This document shows positions 48,967-58,312 of a DNA stretch of 64,000 bases, piece after piece. The notes under the pieces are model-generated. The model ran no database searches. It was not told where the DNA came from and worked only from the letters and a program-made list of their open reading frames with translations. The position numbers and the translations under genes were made by a program. The stretch lies in contig JAHCAG010000004.1 in NCBI GenBank assembly GCA_019635015.1, forward strand, positions 110,549-174,548. The letters are read 5' to 3'. The stretch is from Burkholderiales bacterium (GTDB lineage Bacteria > Pseudomonadota > Gammaproteobacteria > Burkholderiales > SG8-41). The stretch's first letter is position 1. Each line of letters starts with the position of its first letter.

Positions 48967-50826
48967 TTGAAACCCACCGATATTGCGCACCCCGATTACT
49001 TCCATAAAGTTGTCGATTGCCAGTGGGCCTGCCCGGCCCACACCCCCGTCCCCGAATACATCCGCTTGATCTCCGCAGGCCGCTACAGCGATGCCTACAT
49101 GGTCAACTGGAAATCGAATGTCTTCCCCGGCATCCTCGGCCGCACCTGCGACCGCCCCTGCGAGCCGGCCTGCCGCCGCGGCCGCGTCGAGGAAGGCAAT
49201 GTCGAGATGCGCAAGCCGACCTCGCACGAGGATGGCCCCAAGCCCGAACCGGTCGCCATCTGCCGCCTGAAACGTGTCGCCGCCGACAACAAGGACGACG
49301 TCACGGCGCGCATGCCGAAAGCGCCGAAACAGAAAAACGGCAAACGCATCGCCTGCATCGGCGGCGGTCCGTCGTCGCTGACCGTCGCGCGCGACCTCGC
49401 GCCGCTGGGTTACGACATCACGATCTACGAAGCCGACCCCAAGGCCGGCGGCTTCATGCGCTCGCAGGTGCCGCGTTTCCGCCTGCCGGAATCCGTCATC
49501 GACGAGGAAGTCGGCTACATCACCGGCATTGGCAACATCACCGTGAAGACCGGCAACCGCGTCGACAGCCTGAAGAAGGTGCTCGCCGAAGGTTATGACG
49601 CCGTGTTCGTCGGCACCGGCGCACCGCGCGGCCGCGACCTCGATGTACCGGGACGCGCCGAAGCGGCGAACAACGTCCACATCGGCATCGACTGGCTCGC
49701 CAGCGTATCCTTCGGCCACATCGAAAAAGTCGGCAAACGCGTGATCGTGCTCGGCGGCGGCAACACCGCGATGGACTGCTGCCGCTCGGCCAAGCGCCTC
49801 GGCGGCGAGGACGTCAAGGTCATCGTCCGTTCCGGTTACGAGGAAATGAAGGCCAGCCCCTGGGAAAAGGAGGATGCCATCGAAGAAGGCATTCCCATCC
49901 TCAACTTCCTGGTGCCGAAGGCCTGCAAGGTCGAGAACGGCAGGCTGGTCGGCATGAGTTTCGAGAAGGTCAAGGCCGAGTACGACGCCAAGGGCCGCCG
50001 CAAGCTGGTGCCCACCGGCGAAGCCGACCAGTATTTCGAATGCGACGACGTGCTGGTCGCCATTGGCCAGGAAAACGCCTTCCCGTGGATCGAGCGCGAC
50101 GCCGGCGTCGAGTTCGACAAATGGAACATGCCGGTGGTCGACCAGACGACCTTCCAGTCCACCAACCCGAAAGTCTTCTTCGGCGGCGACGCCGCCTTCG
50201 GCCCGAAGAACATCATCTGGGCGGTGGCCCACGGCCACGAGGCCGCGGTGTCGATCGACAAGATGTTCAATGGCGAGGACCTGAAGGAGCGCCCGCTGCC
50301 GGCCGTCACCGTGATGTCGCAGAAAATGGGCATCCACGAGTGGAGCTACGACAATGATGTCTCCGCCGCGCTGCGCCACAAGGTGCCCTGGCAGGACCAG
50401 AAGCTGACGCTGAAAAGCATCAAGGTCGAGGTCGAACTCGGCTTCGACGCCAAGTCCGGCTTCGCCGAGGCCCAGCGCTGCCTCAACTGCGACGTGCAGA
50501 CGGTGTTCACGCCGCGGCTGTGCATCGAATGCGACGCCTGCGTCGACATCTGCCCGATGGACTGCATCACCTTCACCGAGAACGGCGAGGAAGCCGATCT
50601 GCGCCAGCGACTGACCGCGCCCTCGCTGCACCCCGACCAGGGACTCTACGTCTCCGAACCGCTGCGCATGACCGGCCGCATCATGGCCAAGGACGAGGAT
50701 GTCTGTCTGCACTGCGGCCTCTGCGCCGAACGCTGCCCGACGGGGGCCTGGGACATGCAGAAGTACCTGATCCAGATGACCCACGCCGGACCGGGCTGCC
50801 GCAAACCACAGCGCAAGGCGGCTTGA
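48967..50826 (+). CDS. korC: KorC-like NAD(P)H-oxidoreductase subunit (FAD, 4Fe-4S)
   Basis: 619 residues from a TTG with AGGAG 7 nt upstream. The N-terminal glutamate-synthase-beta-like Fe-S domain contains CQWACPAH and CDRPCEPACRRG. FAD and NAD(P) sites are GGGPSSLTVARDL (about 131) and VLGGGNTAMD (about 261). The C-terminus has two ferredoxin motifs, CIECDACVDICPMDC and CLHCGLCAERCP. In Thauera and Azoarcus the three-subunit KorABC couples 2-oxoglutarate oxidation to NADP+ or ferredoxin. This gene is the diaphorase subunit. Confidence 0.87.
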   Translation: MKPTDIAHPDYFHKVVDCQWACPAHTPVPEYIRLISAGRYSDAYMVNWKSNVFPGILGRTCDRPCEPACRRGRVEEGNVEMRKPTSHEDGPKPEPVAICRLKRVAADNKDDVTARMPKAPKQKNGKRIACIGGGPSSLTVARDLAPLGYDITIYEADPKAGGFMRSQVPRFRLPESVIDEEVGYITGIGNITVKTGNRVDSLKKVLAEGYDAVFVGTGAPRGRDLDVPGRAEAANNVHIGIDWLASVSFGHIEKVGKRVIVLGGGNTAMDCCRSAKRLGGEDVKVIVRSGYEEMKASPWEKEDAIEEGIPILNFLVPKACKVENGRLVGMSFEKVKAEYDAKGRRKLVPTGEADQYFECDDVLVAIGQENAFPWIERDAGVEFDKWNMPVVDQTTFQSTNPKVFFGGDAAFGPKNIIWAVAHGHEAAVSIDKMFNGEDLKERPLPAVTVMSQKMGIHEWSYDNDVSAALRHKVPWQDQKLTLKSIKVEVELGFDAKSGFAEAQRCLNCDVQTVFTPRLCIECDACVDICPMDCITFTENGEEADLRQRLTAPSLHPDQGLYVSEPLRMTGRIMAKDEDVCLHCGLCAERCPTGAWDMQKYLIQMTHAGPGCRKPQRKAA

Positions 50827-50855
50827 GTTTCAAGGTCAAACGCAAATTCAAAGGC

Positions 50856-50958
50856 AGCCACAGAGGACACAGAGAGCACAGAGAAAACCCGAAAAGCCGG
50901 AGTCATGGTGTTTTTGCAGTTCTCTGTGTCCTCTGTATCCTCTGTGCCCTCTGTGGCT
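50856..50958. repeat. CACAGAGGA-type hairpin element, copy 2 (between korC and korA)
   Basis: The left arm (50856-50885) has three tandem 9-mers of CACAGAGGA type starting AGCCACAG. The right arm (50920-50958) has four in reverse complement, ending CTCTGTGGCT. About 34 nt lie between. The arms can pair into a long stem. It lies in the 163-bp gap inside the kor gene cluster. Confidence 0.88.
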
Positions 50959-50989
50959 AAAAGGTTTTGAACTTCATACCTCCATTTAA

Positions 50990-52825
50990 ATGACCCCCAT
51001 CACCGCCACCAACGACTTCGTCGTCAAGTTCGCCAACGTCAACGGCTCCGGTTCTGCCTCGGCCAATGAACTCTTCGCGCGTTCGATCCTGCGCATGGGC
51101 GTGCCCGTGAGCCCGCGCAACATATTTCCTTCGAACATCCAGGGCTTGCCGACCTGGTACGAGGTGAGGGTCACCGAGAAGGGTTACCTCGGGCGCCGCG
51201 GCGGCGTTGACCTGATGGTGGCGATGAACCCGCAGACCTGGGACAACGACCTCAAGGAAATCGAGACCGGCGGCTACCTGTTCTACGACAACTCCAAACC
51301 GCTGCCCGAGAGCAAATTCCGCCCGGACATCACCCGCATCGGCATGCCGCTGACGGAGATCTGCAACGCCACCTACAGCGATCCGCGCCAGCGCCAGCTG
51401 TTCAAGAACATCATCTACGTCGGCGCGCTGTCGGCGCTGCTGGAGATCGATCCCAAGGTGATCGAGCAGCTGTTCTCCGAGCAGTACAAGGGCAAGGAAG
51501 CGCTGCTGCAGTCAAACATCAAGGCCCTGCAGCTCGGCCGCGACTACGCGCTGAAAAACCTGCCCTGCCCGCTGGGCATCTGCATCAAGGCTGCGGACAA
51601 CGTCGGCGACCGGATCTTCGCCGACGGCAACAGCGCGGTGGCGCTGGGTGCCGTCTACGGCGGCGCCTCGGTCTGCGCCTGGTATCCGATCACCCCGTCC
51701 TCGTCGGTGGCCGAGGCCTTCATGGCCTACTGCAAGAAACTGCGTGTGGACGGCGACAGCGGCAAGAACAAGTACGCGATCATCCAGGGCGAGGACGAAC
51801 TGGCCTCGATCGGCATCGCCATCGGCGCCGGCTGGAACGGCGCGCGCTCCTTCACCGCGACCTCGGGCCCCGGCATCTCGCTGATGACCGAGTTCATCGG
51901 CCTCGCCTATTTCGCCGAGATCCCGGTGGTGCTGGTGGACGTGCAGCGCGGCGGCCCCTCGACCGGCATGCCGACGCGCACCCAGCAGTCCGACGTGCTG
52001 GCCTGCGCCTATGCCTCCCACGGCGACACCAAGCACCCGCTGCTGTTCCCGGAAGACCCGACCGAGTGTTTCGAGATGACGGCGCAGTCCTTCGACATCG
52101 CCGAACGCCTGCAGACGCCGGTGTTCGTGATGACCGACCTCGACATCGGCATGAACACGCGGCTGTGCCGCCCCTTCGCCTGGGATGACACGAAGGAATA
52201 CGACCGCGGCAAGGTGATGACCTATGAACGGCTGGAAGCCGGTGCCGACTTCGGACGTTACCTCGACGTCGATGGCGACGGCATTCCCTTCCGCACCTAC
52301 CCCGGCACCCACCCGACCAAGGGCGGCTATTTCACCCGCGGCACCACCAAGAACCGCTACGCGCAGTATTCCGAGGCCGGCCCCGACTACGTCGACAACA
52401 TGCAGCGCCTGATGCGCAAATTCGAGACCGCGAAATCGCTGGTGCCGAAACCGTTGCTCTATCCGGCCGACAAGCCGGCGCGTTTCGGCGCGATTTTCTA
52501 CGGCTCGACCAGCCCGGCAATGCAGGAGGCGCTCGACCTGCTGGCGGAGAAGGGCATCCACGTCAACGCCCTCAGGGTGCGCGGCTTCCCCTTCGCCGAC
52601 GAGGTCGCCGACTTCGTCGCCTCGCACCCCTGGGTGTTCGTGATCGAGCAGAACCGCGATGCCCAGCTGAAAACCCTGATGGTGACCGACGGCAAGATCA
52701 ACCCGGCGCGGCTGATCTCGGTGCTGCACTACGACGGTACGCCGATCACCGCGCGTTTCATCGTCGACCAGATTTCACAGCATGCCGGCGCGCGCTCCGT
52801 GGTGCCGCTGAAGAAAGCTTCCTGA
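50990..52825 (+). CDS. korA: 2-oxoglutarate:acceptor oxidoreductase, fused gamma-alpha subunit
   Basis: 611 residues. The N-terminal gamma domain (about 10-190) includes GSGSASANELFARSIL and GRRGGVDLMVAMNP. The alpha domain (about 205-600) begins with NSAVALGAVYGGASVCAWYPITPSSS and holds GPGISLMTEFIGLAYFAE, the usual pyrophosphate-domain pattern. With KorB it oxidatively decarboxylates 2-oxoglutarate with coenzyme A and passes electrons to iron-sulfur carriers. No good ribosome binding site is seen; the repeat ends 31 bp upstream. Confidence 0.88.
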   Translation: MTPITATNDFVVKFANVNGSGSASANELFARSILRMGVPVSPRNIFPSNIQGLPTWYEVRVTEKGYLGRRGGVDLMVAMNPQTWDNDLKEIETGGYLFYDNSKPLPESKFRPDITRIGMPLTEICNATYSDPRQRQLFKNIIYVGALSALLEIDPKVIEQLFSEQYKGKEALLQSNIKALQLGRDYALKNLPCPLGICIKAADNVGDRIFADGNSAVALGAVYGGASVCAWYPITPSSSVAEAFMAYCKKLRVDGDSGKNKYAIIQGEDELASIGIAIGAGWNGARSFTATSGPGISLMTEFIGLAYFAEIPVVLVDVQRGGPSTGMPTRTQQSDVLACAYASHGDTKHPLLFPEDPTECFEMTAQSFDIAERLQTPVFVMTDLDIGMNTRLCRPFAWDDTKEYDRGKVMTYERLEAGADFGRYLDVDGDGIPFRTYPGTHPTKGGYFTRGTTKNRYAQYSEAGPDYVDNMQRLMRKFETAKSLVPKPLLYPADKPARFGAIFYGSTSPAMQEALDLLAEKGIHVNALRVRGFPFADEVADFVASHPWVFVIEQNRDAQLKTLMVTDGKINPARLISVLHYDGTPITARFIVDQISQHAGARSVVPLKKAS

Positions 52826-52835
52826 GCACACAGCC

Positions 52836-53891
52836 ATGACCTACATCGCCAAACCCAAACTGCACCACCCCTCGCTCGCCCCCAACGCCGCCGGCTACAC
52901 CCGCCGCGACTACGAGGGCAAGATCTCGACGCTCTGCGCCGGCTGCGGCCACGACTCGATCTCGGCGGCGATCATCCAGTCCTGCTGGGAGCTCGACATC
53001 CAGCCACACCGCGTCGCCAAACTCTCCGGCATCGGCTGTTCGTCGAAGACCCCGGACTATTTCCTCGGCAACTCCCACGGCTTCAACAGCGTGCACGGCC
53101 GCATGCCCTCGGTGCTGACCGGCGCCAACCTCGCCAACCGCGAGCTGCTCTACCTCGGCGTCTCCGGCGACGGTGACTCGGCCTCGATCGGCCTCGGCCA
53201 GTTCGCGCACTGCATCCGCCGCGGCGTCAACATGGTCTACATCGTCGAGAACAACGGCGTCTACGGCCTGACCAAGGGCCAGTTCTCCGCCACCGCGACC
53301 AAGGGCTCGAAATCCAAGCGCGGCGTGCTGAACCCGGACGAGCCGGTGGACCTGATCGGCATGGCGCTGCTGCTGCGCGCGACCTTCGTCGCCCGCGCCT
53401 TCTCCGGCGACAAGAAACAGCTGGTGCCGCTGATCAAGGCCGCGATCAAGCATCCCGGCCCCTCCTTCATCGACGTGATCTCGCCCTGCGTCGCCTTCAA
53501 CAACCACGAAGGCTCGACCAAGTCCTACGAATACGTGCGCCAGCACAACGCCGCGGTCAACCGCCTCGACTTCATCGAAGGCCGCGAGGAAATCACCGCC
53601 GACTACGAGCCGGGTGAACTGGTCAACATCACCCAGCATGACGGCTCCATCCTCAAGCTGCGCAAACTCGCCGCCGACTACGACCCCACCGACCGCATCA
53701 AGGCGATGAACTACGTGCAGGAACGCGCGGCAGCCGGCGAAATCGTCACCGGCCTGCTCTACCTCTCGCCCGAGGCCGGCGACCTGCACCAGTACATCAA
53801 CACCGTGCCCACCCCGCTGAACCAGCTTGGCACGAAGGACCTTTGCCCGGGTTCGGCTGCGCTGGAAAAGATTAACGCTGGCTTGCGCTGA
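52836..53891 (+). CDS. korB: 2-oxoglutarate:acceptor oxidoreductase, beta (TPP) subunit
   Basis: 351 residues. Thiamine-diphosphate binding is shown by GDGDSASIGLGQF and, 25 residues later, ENNGVYGLTKGQ. Conserved Cys near the N-terminus (LCAGCGHDSIS) and in GIGCSSKTPDYF are the iron-sulfur ligands of the subunit, as in other beta subunits. It is 10 bp after korA. The combination with a fused KorA and a KorC flavoprotein matches the Thauera/Azoarcus enzyme; pyruvate or indolepyruvate specificity cannot be excluded. Confidence 0.9.
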   Translation: MTYIAKPKLHHPSLAPNAAGYTRRDYEGKISTLCAGCGHDSISAAIIQSCWELDIQPHRVAKLSGIGCSSKTPDYFLGNSHGFNSVHGRMPSVLTGANLANRELLYLGVSGDGDSASIGLGQFAHCIRRGVNMVYIVENNGVYGLTKGQFSATATKGSKSKRGVLNPDEPVDLIGMALLLRATFVARAFSGDKKQLVPLIKAAIKHPGPSFIDVISPCVAFNNHEGSTKSYEYVRQHNAAVNRLDFIEGREEITADYEPGELVNITQHDGSILKLRKLAADYDPTDRIKAMNYVQERAAAGEIVTGLLYLSPEAGDLHQYINTVPTPLNQLGTKDLCPGSAALEKINAGLR

Positions 53892-53895
53892 TCGC

Positions 53896-53917
53896 TCGCC
53901 GGCGGAGCGGCCGGCGA
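53896..53917 (+). terminator. Hairpin after korB (possible terminator)
   Basis: TCGCCGGC and GCCGGCGA form a perfect 8-bp stem around a 6-nt loop, starting 4 bp after the korB stop. No T-run follows, so it may slow exonucleases rather than end transcription. Confidence 0.5.
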
Positions 53918-54057
53918 GGGGTATGATTCCTTCCTGGAGAATTGCGGGAGCGCCGTCACGGCACCACCGTTTGGTAGTTCGCGTTTTTTAGCGAGGTGCT
54001 GTCAAGCGCCTTTTTGTGCTCAAAACTGTCGCCCGAAACTAAAGTTAAGCCTCGCTG

Positions 54058-54903
54058 ATGCCAGCAGAAGCGCTCAACATTCGCCTTGATCTGGTCGCAC
54101 CTCAAGCGAAATTCTTTAGACGCCTGCAACATCAGCTTGATGTAACTAAGGTCCTACAGGTGGGCTGTGAGCAAGTGACGGCGGAACAAGTTGCAGCACA
54201 ACAGGATTTTGGTCGTTTTGTTCCGGCTGAGGGAGCACAGCTCAAACACGACGACGCTAAGGCAGAAGCTCAAATCTGGCTGCTAAGAGGTTTCCTAAGA
54301 GACGCAATTGAGGGAACGGGCTTGTTTCTCGACGAATGCCTGCAGATTTGTGAGGTGTTGCCGCTGGCAGCAAAAGGTTCAGCCAAGGGAACGGAGCTTC
54401 ATCGGATTTTCCAGGAGCTACCCCGCACTAACCACAAACTTCACTTCCCAAAAAAACTAGAAAGACTCGAACGACAATTTGGAGTTACGACCCGCTTCAA
54501 CGCGAACGTGCTGAGCTTGAACAAGGCGCGCACTTGTGTTGTTCACCGCCTTGGCGTCGTGTCTGAACTCGATACCGACGGATCAGACGCTCTCAGAATC
54601 ATCTTTCAACATGCCAAGCTCGTTGCCCGTGGACAAGAAACTGGTCAACTTCGCGTTATCGACCAGCCTGGGATCAGAACCACGGAGGATTCAATGTTAG
54701 AACTGCACTTTGTTGATAACGAACGCTACTTTAAGCTTGGTGAAAAGATCCAATTGCAGGCCCACGAGCTATACGACACCATCATTACTTTATGGCGCTT
54801 TGGTCTGGCTACAGCACTGGCAGTGGAAACATATGCTAAGTCGCTCGGAATACAATTCCCCGTTCCGAACACAACCCCTCCACCGAACAGACACGAAGCG
54901 TAG
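54058..54903 (+). CDS. Orphan protein of unknown function with a HEPN-like Rx4H motif
   Basis: 281 residues, not recognised. The gene is much less GC-rich than its neighbours and uses AT-ending codons freely, which suggests transfer. There is no signal peptide or membrane segment. The protein is mostly helical. Residues around NKARTCVVHRLGVV (about 158-171) match the R-x4-H pattern, with its HR/G context, that defines HEPN-type ribonuclease folds. Such proteins often work in toxin or phage-defence roles, but no partner gene is adjacent. The ribosome binding site is weak. Confidence 0.6.
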   Translation: MPAEALNIRLDLVAPQAKFFRRLQHQLDVTKVLQVGCEQVTAEQVAAQQDFGRFVPAEGAQLKHDDAKAEAQIWLLRGFLRDAIEGTGLFLDECLQICEVLPLAAKGSAKGTELHRIFQELPRTNHKLHFPKKLERLERQFGVTTRFNANVLSLNKARTCVVHRLGVVSELDTDGSDALRIIFQHAKLVARGQETGQLRVIDQPGIRTTEDSMLELHFVDNERYFKLGEKIQLQAHELYDTIITLWRFGLATALAVETYAKSLGIQFPVPNTTPPPNRHEA

Positions 54904-54965
54904 CCCGCATAAAACATGAAATGCTGGATTTAATCCCCGCAATCCGCTGCGCTCCTTGCGGGCTA
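54901..54965. repeat. TAGCCCGCA...TGCGGGCTA inverted repeat
   Basis: TAGCCCGCA (54901-54909) and TGCGGGCTA (54957-54965) are 9-bp inverted arms. The right side, CCCGCAATCCGCTGCGCTCC, resembles a short intergenic repeat often seen in beta- and gammaproteobacteria (GTAGCCCGxA... type). The left arm includes the stop codon of the orphan gene. Confidence 0.6.
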
Positions 54966-54999
54966 CAGTTTCCGTGAATAATCAGGATCAAGACAACCC

Positions 55000-55557
55000 A
55001 TGAAACCCCACGATCTAGTCACCCTCTGCGCCCGGGCCCGCGAAAGCGCCGACCCGCTGGCCGCGATGCGCGGGGTGCTGGAAAGCCTGCGCGAACGCGT
55101 GGATGAAATCGAACAGGCGCTGGACTACATCCCCGGCACCGGCGGCAACGCCAACCAGGTGTTCTACCGGGCGCCGGACCTGACATTGCTGAAAGTGCGT
55201 TTCCCCGCCGGGCGGCGCACACCGCCGCATGACCACGGCAGCTGGGCCTCGATCCTGCTGCTGTCGGGGGAGGAGAAGAACACGCTTTACCGCACCGACG
55301 GCGGCACGCTGCGACGGGCAAGCGAGGTCACGCTGCTGCGGGGCTCCATCCTCAACATGCGCGAGGAGACGGCGCATGTCGCGGAATGTATCGGCGGGGA
55401 GCCCGCTGTCGGCCTGCATGTCTACGGCGGCGACATCTTCAAACTGCCGCGGCGGATGTGGCATCCGCAGACCCTCGAAGCCCATGCCCTTGACTGGGGT
55501 CTTTACGAAAACTTCGCGCGCATCGCCTCGGCAGCGCCGGGCGCACCGGCGGCCTGA
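55000..55557 (+). CDS. Cupin protein of the cysteine dioxygenase-like family
   Basis: 185 residues. The first cupin motif PPHDHGSWASILLLSGEE (about residues 74-91) supplies two His, and GLHVYGGDIFK (about 143-153) supplies the third, a three-His iron site as in thiol dioxygenases. The enzyme may oxidise cysteine or a related thiol such as 3-mercaptopropionate. It is a monocistronic gene between the low-GC orphan and kup. A weak hairpin (55580-55600) follows. Confidence 0.72.
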   Translation: MKPHDLVTLCARARESADPLAAMRGVLESLRERVDEIEQALDYIPGTGGNANQVFYRAPDLTLLKVRFPAGRRTPPHDHGSWASILLLSGEEKNTLYRTDGGTLRRASEVTLLRGSILNMREETAHVAECIGGEPAVGLHVYGGDIFKLPRRMWHPQTLEAHALDWGLYENFARIASAAPGAPAA

Positions 55558-55730
55558 AGCCCACACGCCTGCAACCCCAAGCAGGCCAGTGATGCCTGCT
55601 GTGGCTTAAACGTCACTCTAACGATTATTATAAGTATCTGATTATATTTATATTTATATGATCTCACCTCTCTCATAAAGTCAGTATGCACTAGCTCACT
55701 TGTATTTTGTGCGGCGCAGCATGACAATCC

Positions 55731-55762
55731 CCGGCCTCCTCCACCACAGGAAAGGAGGCCGG
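55731..55762 (+). promoter_or_regulatory. Hairpin sequestering the kup ribosome binding site
   Basis: CCGGCCTCCT (55731-55740) and AGGAGGCCGG (55753-55762) form a perfect 10-bp stem with a 12-nt loop. The right arm is the Shine-Dalgarno AGGAGG, and the kup ATG follows one base later. Folded, the RNA would hide the ribosome binding site, so translation is likely switched or reduced by this structure. The preceding region 55605-55690 is AT-rich and probably holds the promoter. Confidence 0.8.
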
Positions 55763-55763
55763 T

Positions 55764-57650
55764 ATGGATACCGACCCGCGCTTCAAGGAATCCCGCGCCG
55801 CACTGACCCTCGCCGCCCTCGGCATCGTCTACGGCGACATCGGAACCAGCCCGCTCTACGCCGTGAAGGAAACCTTCTCCCCGGGCCACGGCATCCCCCT
55901 CGAAACTGAAACCATTCTCGGCGGCATCTCGGCGATCCTGTGGGCGCTGATGCTGGTGGTCTCCCTCAAGTACGTCGTCCTGATCATGCGCGCCCACAAC
56001 AAGGGCGAGGGCGGCATCATGGCGCTGCTGGCGCTGGCCTCCTCCGCCTGCAAAAACCATCCCCGGCAGTACGCGGCGATCCTCTTCGCCGGACTCGCAG
56101 GCGCGGCGCTGTTCTACGGCGACGCGGTGCTGACCCCCGCGATCTCGGTGCTGTCCGCGGTCGAGGGCCTCGAAATCGGCACCTCCGCCTTCAAACCTTA
56201 TGTGCTGCCGATCGCCTGCGGTGTACTGATCGGACTGTTTTCCTTCCAGCGTTTCGGCACCGCGCGCGTCGGCGCGCTGTTCGGGCCAATCGTGATCCTC
56301 TGGTTCCTCGCGCTCGGTGCGGCAGGCCTGCAGGGCATCACCCGCGCGCCTGAAATCCTGCGGGCGCTGGATCCGACGCACGCCTACCATTTTGTCACCG
56401 GCCACGGCTTCGCCTCCTTCGTCGTGCTCGGCGCGGTACTGCTGGCCTTCACCGGCGCCGAGGCGCTGTACGCCGACATGGGCCATTTCGGCAAGCAGGC
56501 CATCCGCAGCGCCTGGTTCGGCCTGGTGTTTCCGGCACTGGCGCTGAACTACCTCGGCCAGGGCGCGCTGCTGCTGACCGAGCCGTCGGCGGCAAGCAAT
56601 CCCTTCTACCTGCTCTACCCGGACTGGGCGCTGTACCCGATGGTGGTGCTCGCCACCGCGGCCACCGTGATCGCCTCACAGGCGACGATCTCCGGCGCCT
56701 ATTCACTGACCCGGCAGGCGATCCAGCTCGGTTACCTGCCGCGGATGAGCGTGCTGCAGACCTCGGCGAAGGAAGCCGGCCAGATCTACATGCCGGCGGT
56801 GAACTGGATCCTGCTCGCGGTGGTAATCGCCGCGGTACTGGGTTTCGGCTCCTCGTCCAGCCTCGCCTCGGCCTACGGCGTCGCCGTCACCGGCACGATG
56901 CTGGCGACAACCTTTCTCACCTTTTTCGTGATCCGTTATCACTGGGGCTACAACCTCGCGCTGTGCATCGCCGCCACCGGCTTTTTCATCGTCGTCGACC
57001 TCGCCTTCTTTTCCTCGAGCCTGCTCAAGGTCGACGACGGTGGCTGGTTTCCGCTGGCGCTGGGCGCGGTGATGTTCATGCTGATGCTGACCTGGCGCAG
57101 CGGACGCCGCATCCTCGCGCAGCGGCTCAAGGCCTCGGCGATCCCGGTGGAGGATTTTTTCAAATCACTGCTGCAGTTCCCGCCACACCGCGTCCCCGGC
57201 ACCGCGGTGTTCATGGTCGCCGACGGCCTTGCGGTGCCGCATGCGCTGCTGCACAACCTGTCGCACAACAAGGTGCTGCATGAACGCGTGGTGCTGCTGA
57301 CGGTGGCCGTGGCCGATGTGCCCTGGATCCCCTTCGGTGAACGCGTCGCGGTCGAGTCGCTGGGCAACGGCTGCTGGCGCGTGCGCCTGAACTTCGGCTT
57401 CAAGAACCGCACCGACGTGCCGCAGGCCCTGGAGCTGTGCCGGCAGCACGGGCTGGAGTTCGAGATGATGGAGACTTCGTTTTTCCTCAGCCGCGAAACC
57501 CTGGTGCCGATTGCCGGCGGCGAGGACGGCATGGCGCTGTGGCGCGAGCGGCTGTTCGCGGCGATGGCACGCAATGCCGGCAGCGTGGTCGAATATTTCC
57601 ATCTGCCGGCGAACCGGGTGATCGAACTGGGCACGCGCGTCGAGCTCTGA
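55764..57650 (+). CDS. kup: Low-affinity potassium transporter Kup
   Basis: 628 residues, the normal Kup length, with about twelve membrane helices and a cytosolic C-terminal domain of about 170 residues. [17 protein letters not shown] at the start, [14 protein letters not shown] and [15 protein letters not shown] are Kup signatures. It imports K+ with protons. Translation begins just after a perfect hairpin that contains its ribosome binding site. It converges on the DUF1080 gene. Confidence 0.95.
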   Translation: MDTDPRFKESRAALTLAALGIVYGDIGTSPLYAVKETFSPGHGIPLETETILGGISAILWALMLVVSLKYVVLIMRAHNKGEGGIMALLALASSACKNHPRQYAAILFAGLAGAALFYGDAVLTPAISVLSAVEGLEIGTSAFKPYVLPIACGVLIGLFSFQRFGTARVGALFGPIVILWFLALGAAGLQGITRAPEILRALDPTHAYHFVTGHGFASFVVLGAVLLAFTGAEALYADMGHFGKQAIRSAWFGLVFPALALNYLGQGALLLTEPSAASNPFYLLYPDWALYPMVVLATAATVIASQATISGAYSLTRQAIQLGYLPRMSVLQTSAKEAGQIYMPAVNWILLAVVIAAVLGFGSSSSLASAYGVAVTGTMLATTFLTFFVIRYHWGYNLALCIAATGFFIVVDLAFFSSSLLKVDDGGWFPLALGAVMFMLMLTWRSGRRILAQRLKASAIPVEDFFKSLLQFPPHRVPGTAVFMVADGLAVPHALLHNLSHNKVLHERVVLLTVAVADVPWIPFGERVAVESLGNGCWRVRLNFGFKNRTDVPQALELCRQHGLEFEMMETSFFLSRETLVPIAGGEDGMALWRERLFAAMARNAGSVVEYFHLPANRVIELGTRVEL

Positions 57651-57665
57651 GCGCGGGCCGCAGGC

Positions 57666-58286
57666 CTAGAGCCTGCGGATCTCCAGCCGGCGCCAGCGTA
57701 TCGGGCCGCCGGGCCGGCCGTCGAAGCCATTGCCGAACTGCAGGGCGACCGGCCCCGCGGCAAAACGGCCATCGCGCAGCTGCACGGTCTGCACGCCGTT
57801 GAGCCGCACCGTGATCAAGGTCCCCTCGGCGCGAATTTCCAGCACATTCCAGCGTCCGCCTGCCCGGTGCGGATTGGGCAGCGGCACGCGCGCGAAACCG
57901 ACGATGGCTCCTGTGCCGTACTCGGGGCCCGGACGGTCGTCGTAGATGTTCACTTCGTAACCGTGCATGGGTGTGATGTTCGCGGGATCCGAGAGGCGCA
58001 AAAAAACACCGCTGTTGGTTGCGGCTTCGGCAAAGAACTCGGCGCGCAGCTCGAAGTCGGCGTAGGACTCCCGCGTCAGGAGGTACCCACCCATGCCGCT
58101 GCCGCGGTCGGCGACGATCGCGCCGCCCTCGGCCCGCCAGTTGGCATCGCCGCTGCGCTCGAAATTCGCCAGCCCGCGTTCGCCGTCGAGCAGCGTGGTC
58201 CAGCCGGCCGGCCATTGCGCGCAGCCGGCAAACAGAATCAGTGCTGCCAGCCACGGCCCATGCAGCCACCAGGATCTGCGTTTCAT
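57666..58286 (-). CDS. DUF1080 family lipoprotein
   Basis: 206 residues from the ATG at 58284-58286. The signal peptide ends in a lipobox FAGC with the lipidated Cys near residue 22. The mature part is a jelly-roll lectin-like domain (SGMGGYLLTRESYADFELRAEF, NSGVFLRLSDP, GRWNVLEIRAEG) of the DUF1080 / 3-keto-disaccharide hydrolase family, which binds or cleaves sugars. It is 26 bp downstream of soxA, in the same direction. A link to sulfur oxidation is not evident. Confidence 0.82.
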   Translation of the reverse strand: MKRRSWWLHGPWLAALILFAGCAQWPAGWTTLLDGERGLANFERSGDANWRAEGGAIVADRGSGMGGYLLTRESYADFELRAEFFAEAATNSGVFLRLSDPANITPMHGYEVNIYDDRPGPEYGTGAIVGFARVPLPNPHRAGGRWNVLEIRAEGTLITVRLNGVQTVQLRDGRFAAGPVALQFGNGFDGRPGGPIRWRRLEIRRL

Positions 58287-58312
58287 TTGTTCTCCGATGT
58301 TGTCGCGTGCGC

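Noticed and set aside
48724..50784. A 686-codon minus-strand open frame opposite korC
   Set aside because: The plus strand carries clear FAD, NAD(P) and 4Fe-4S motifs. The minus frame is a codon-bias shadow.
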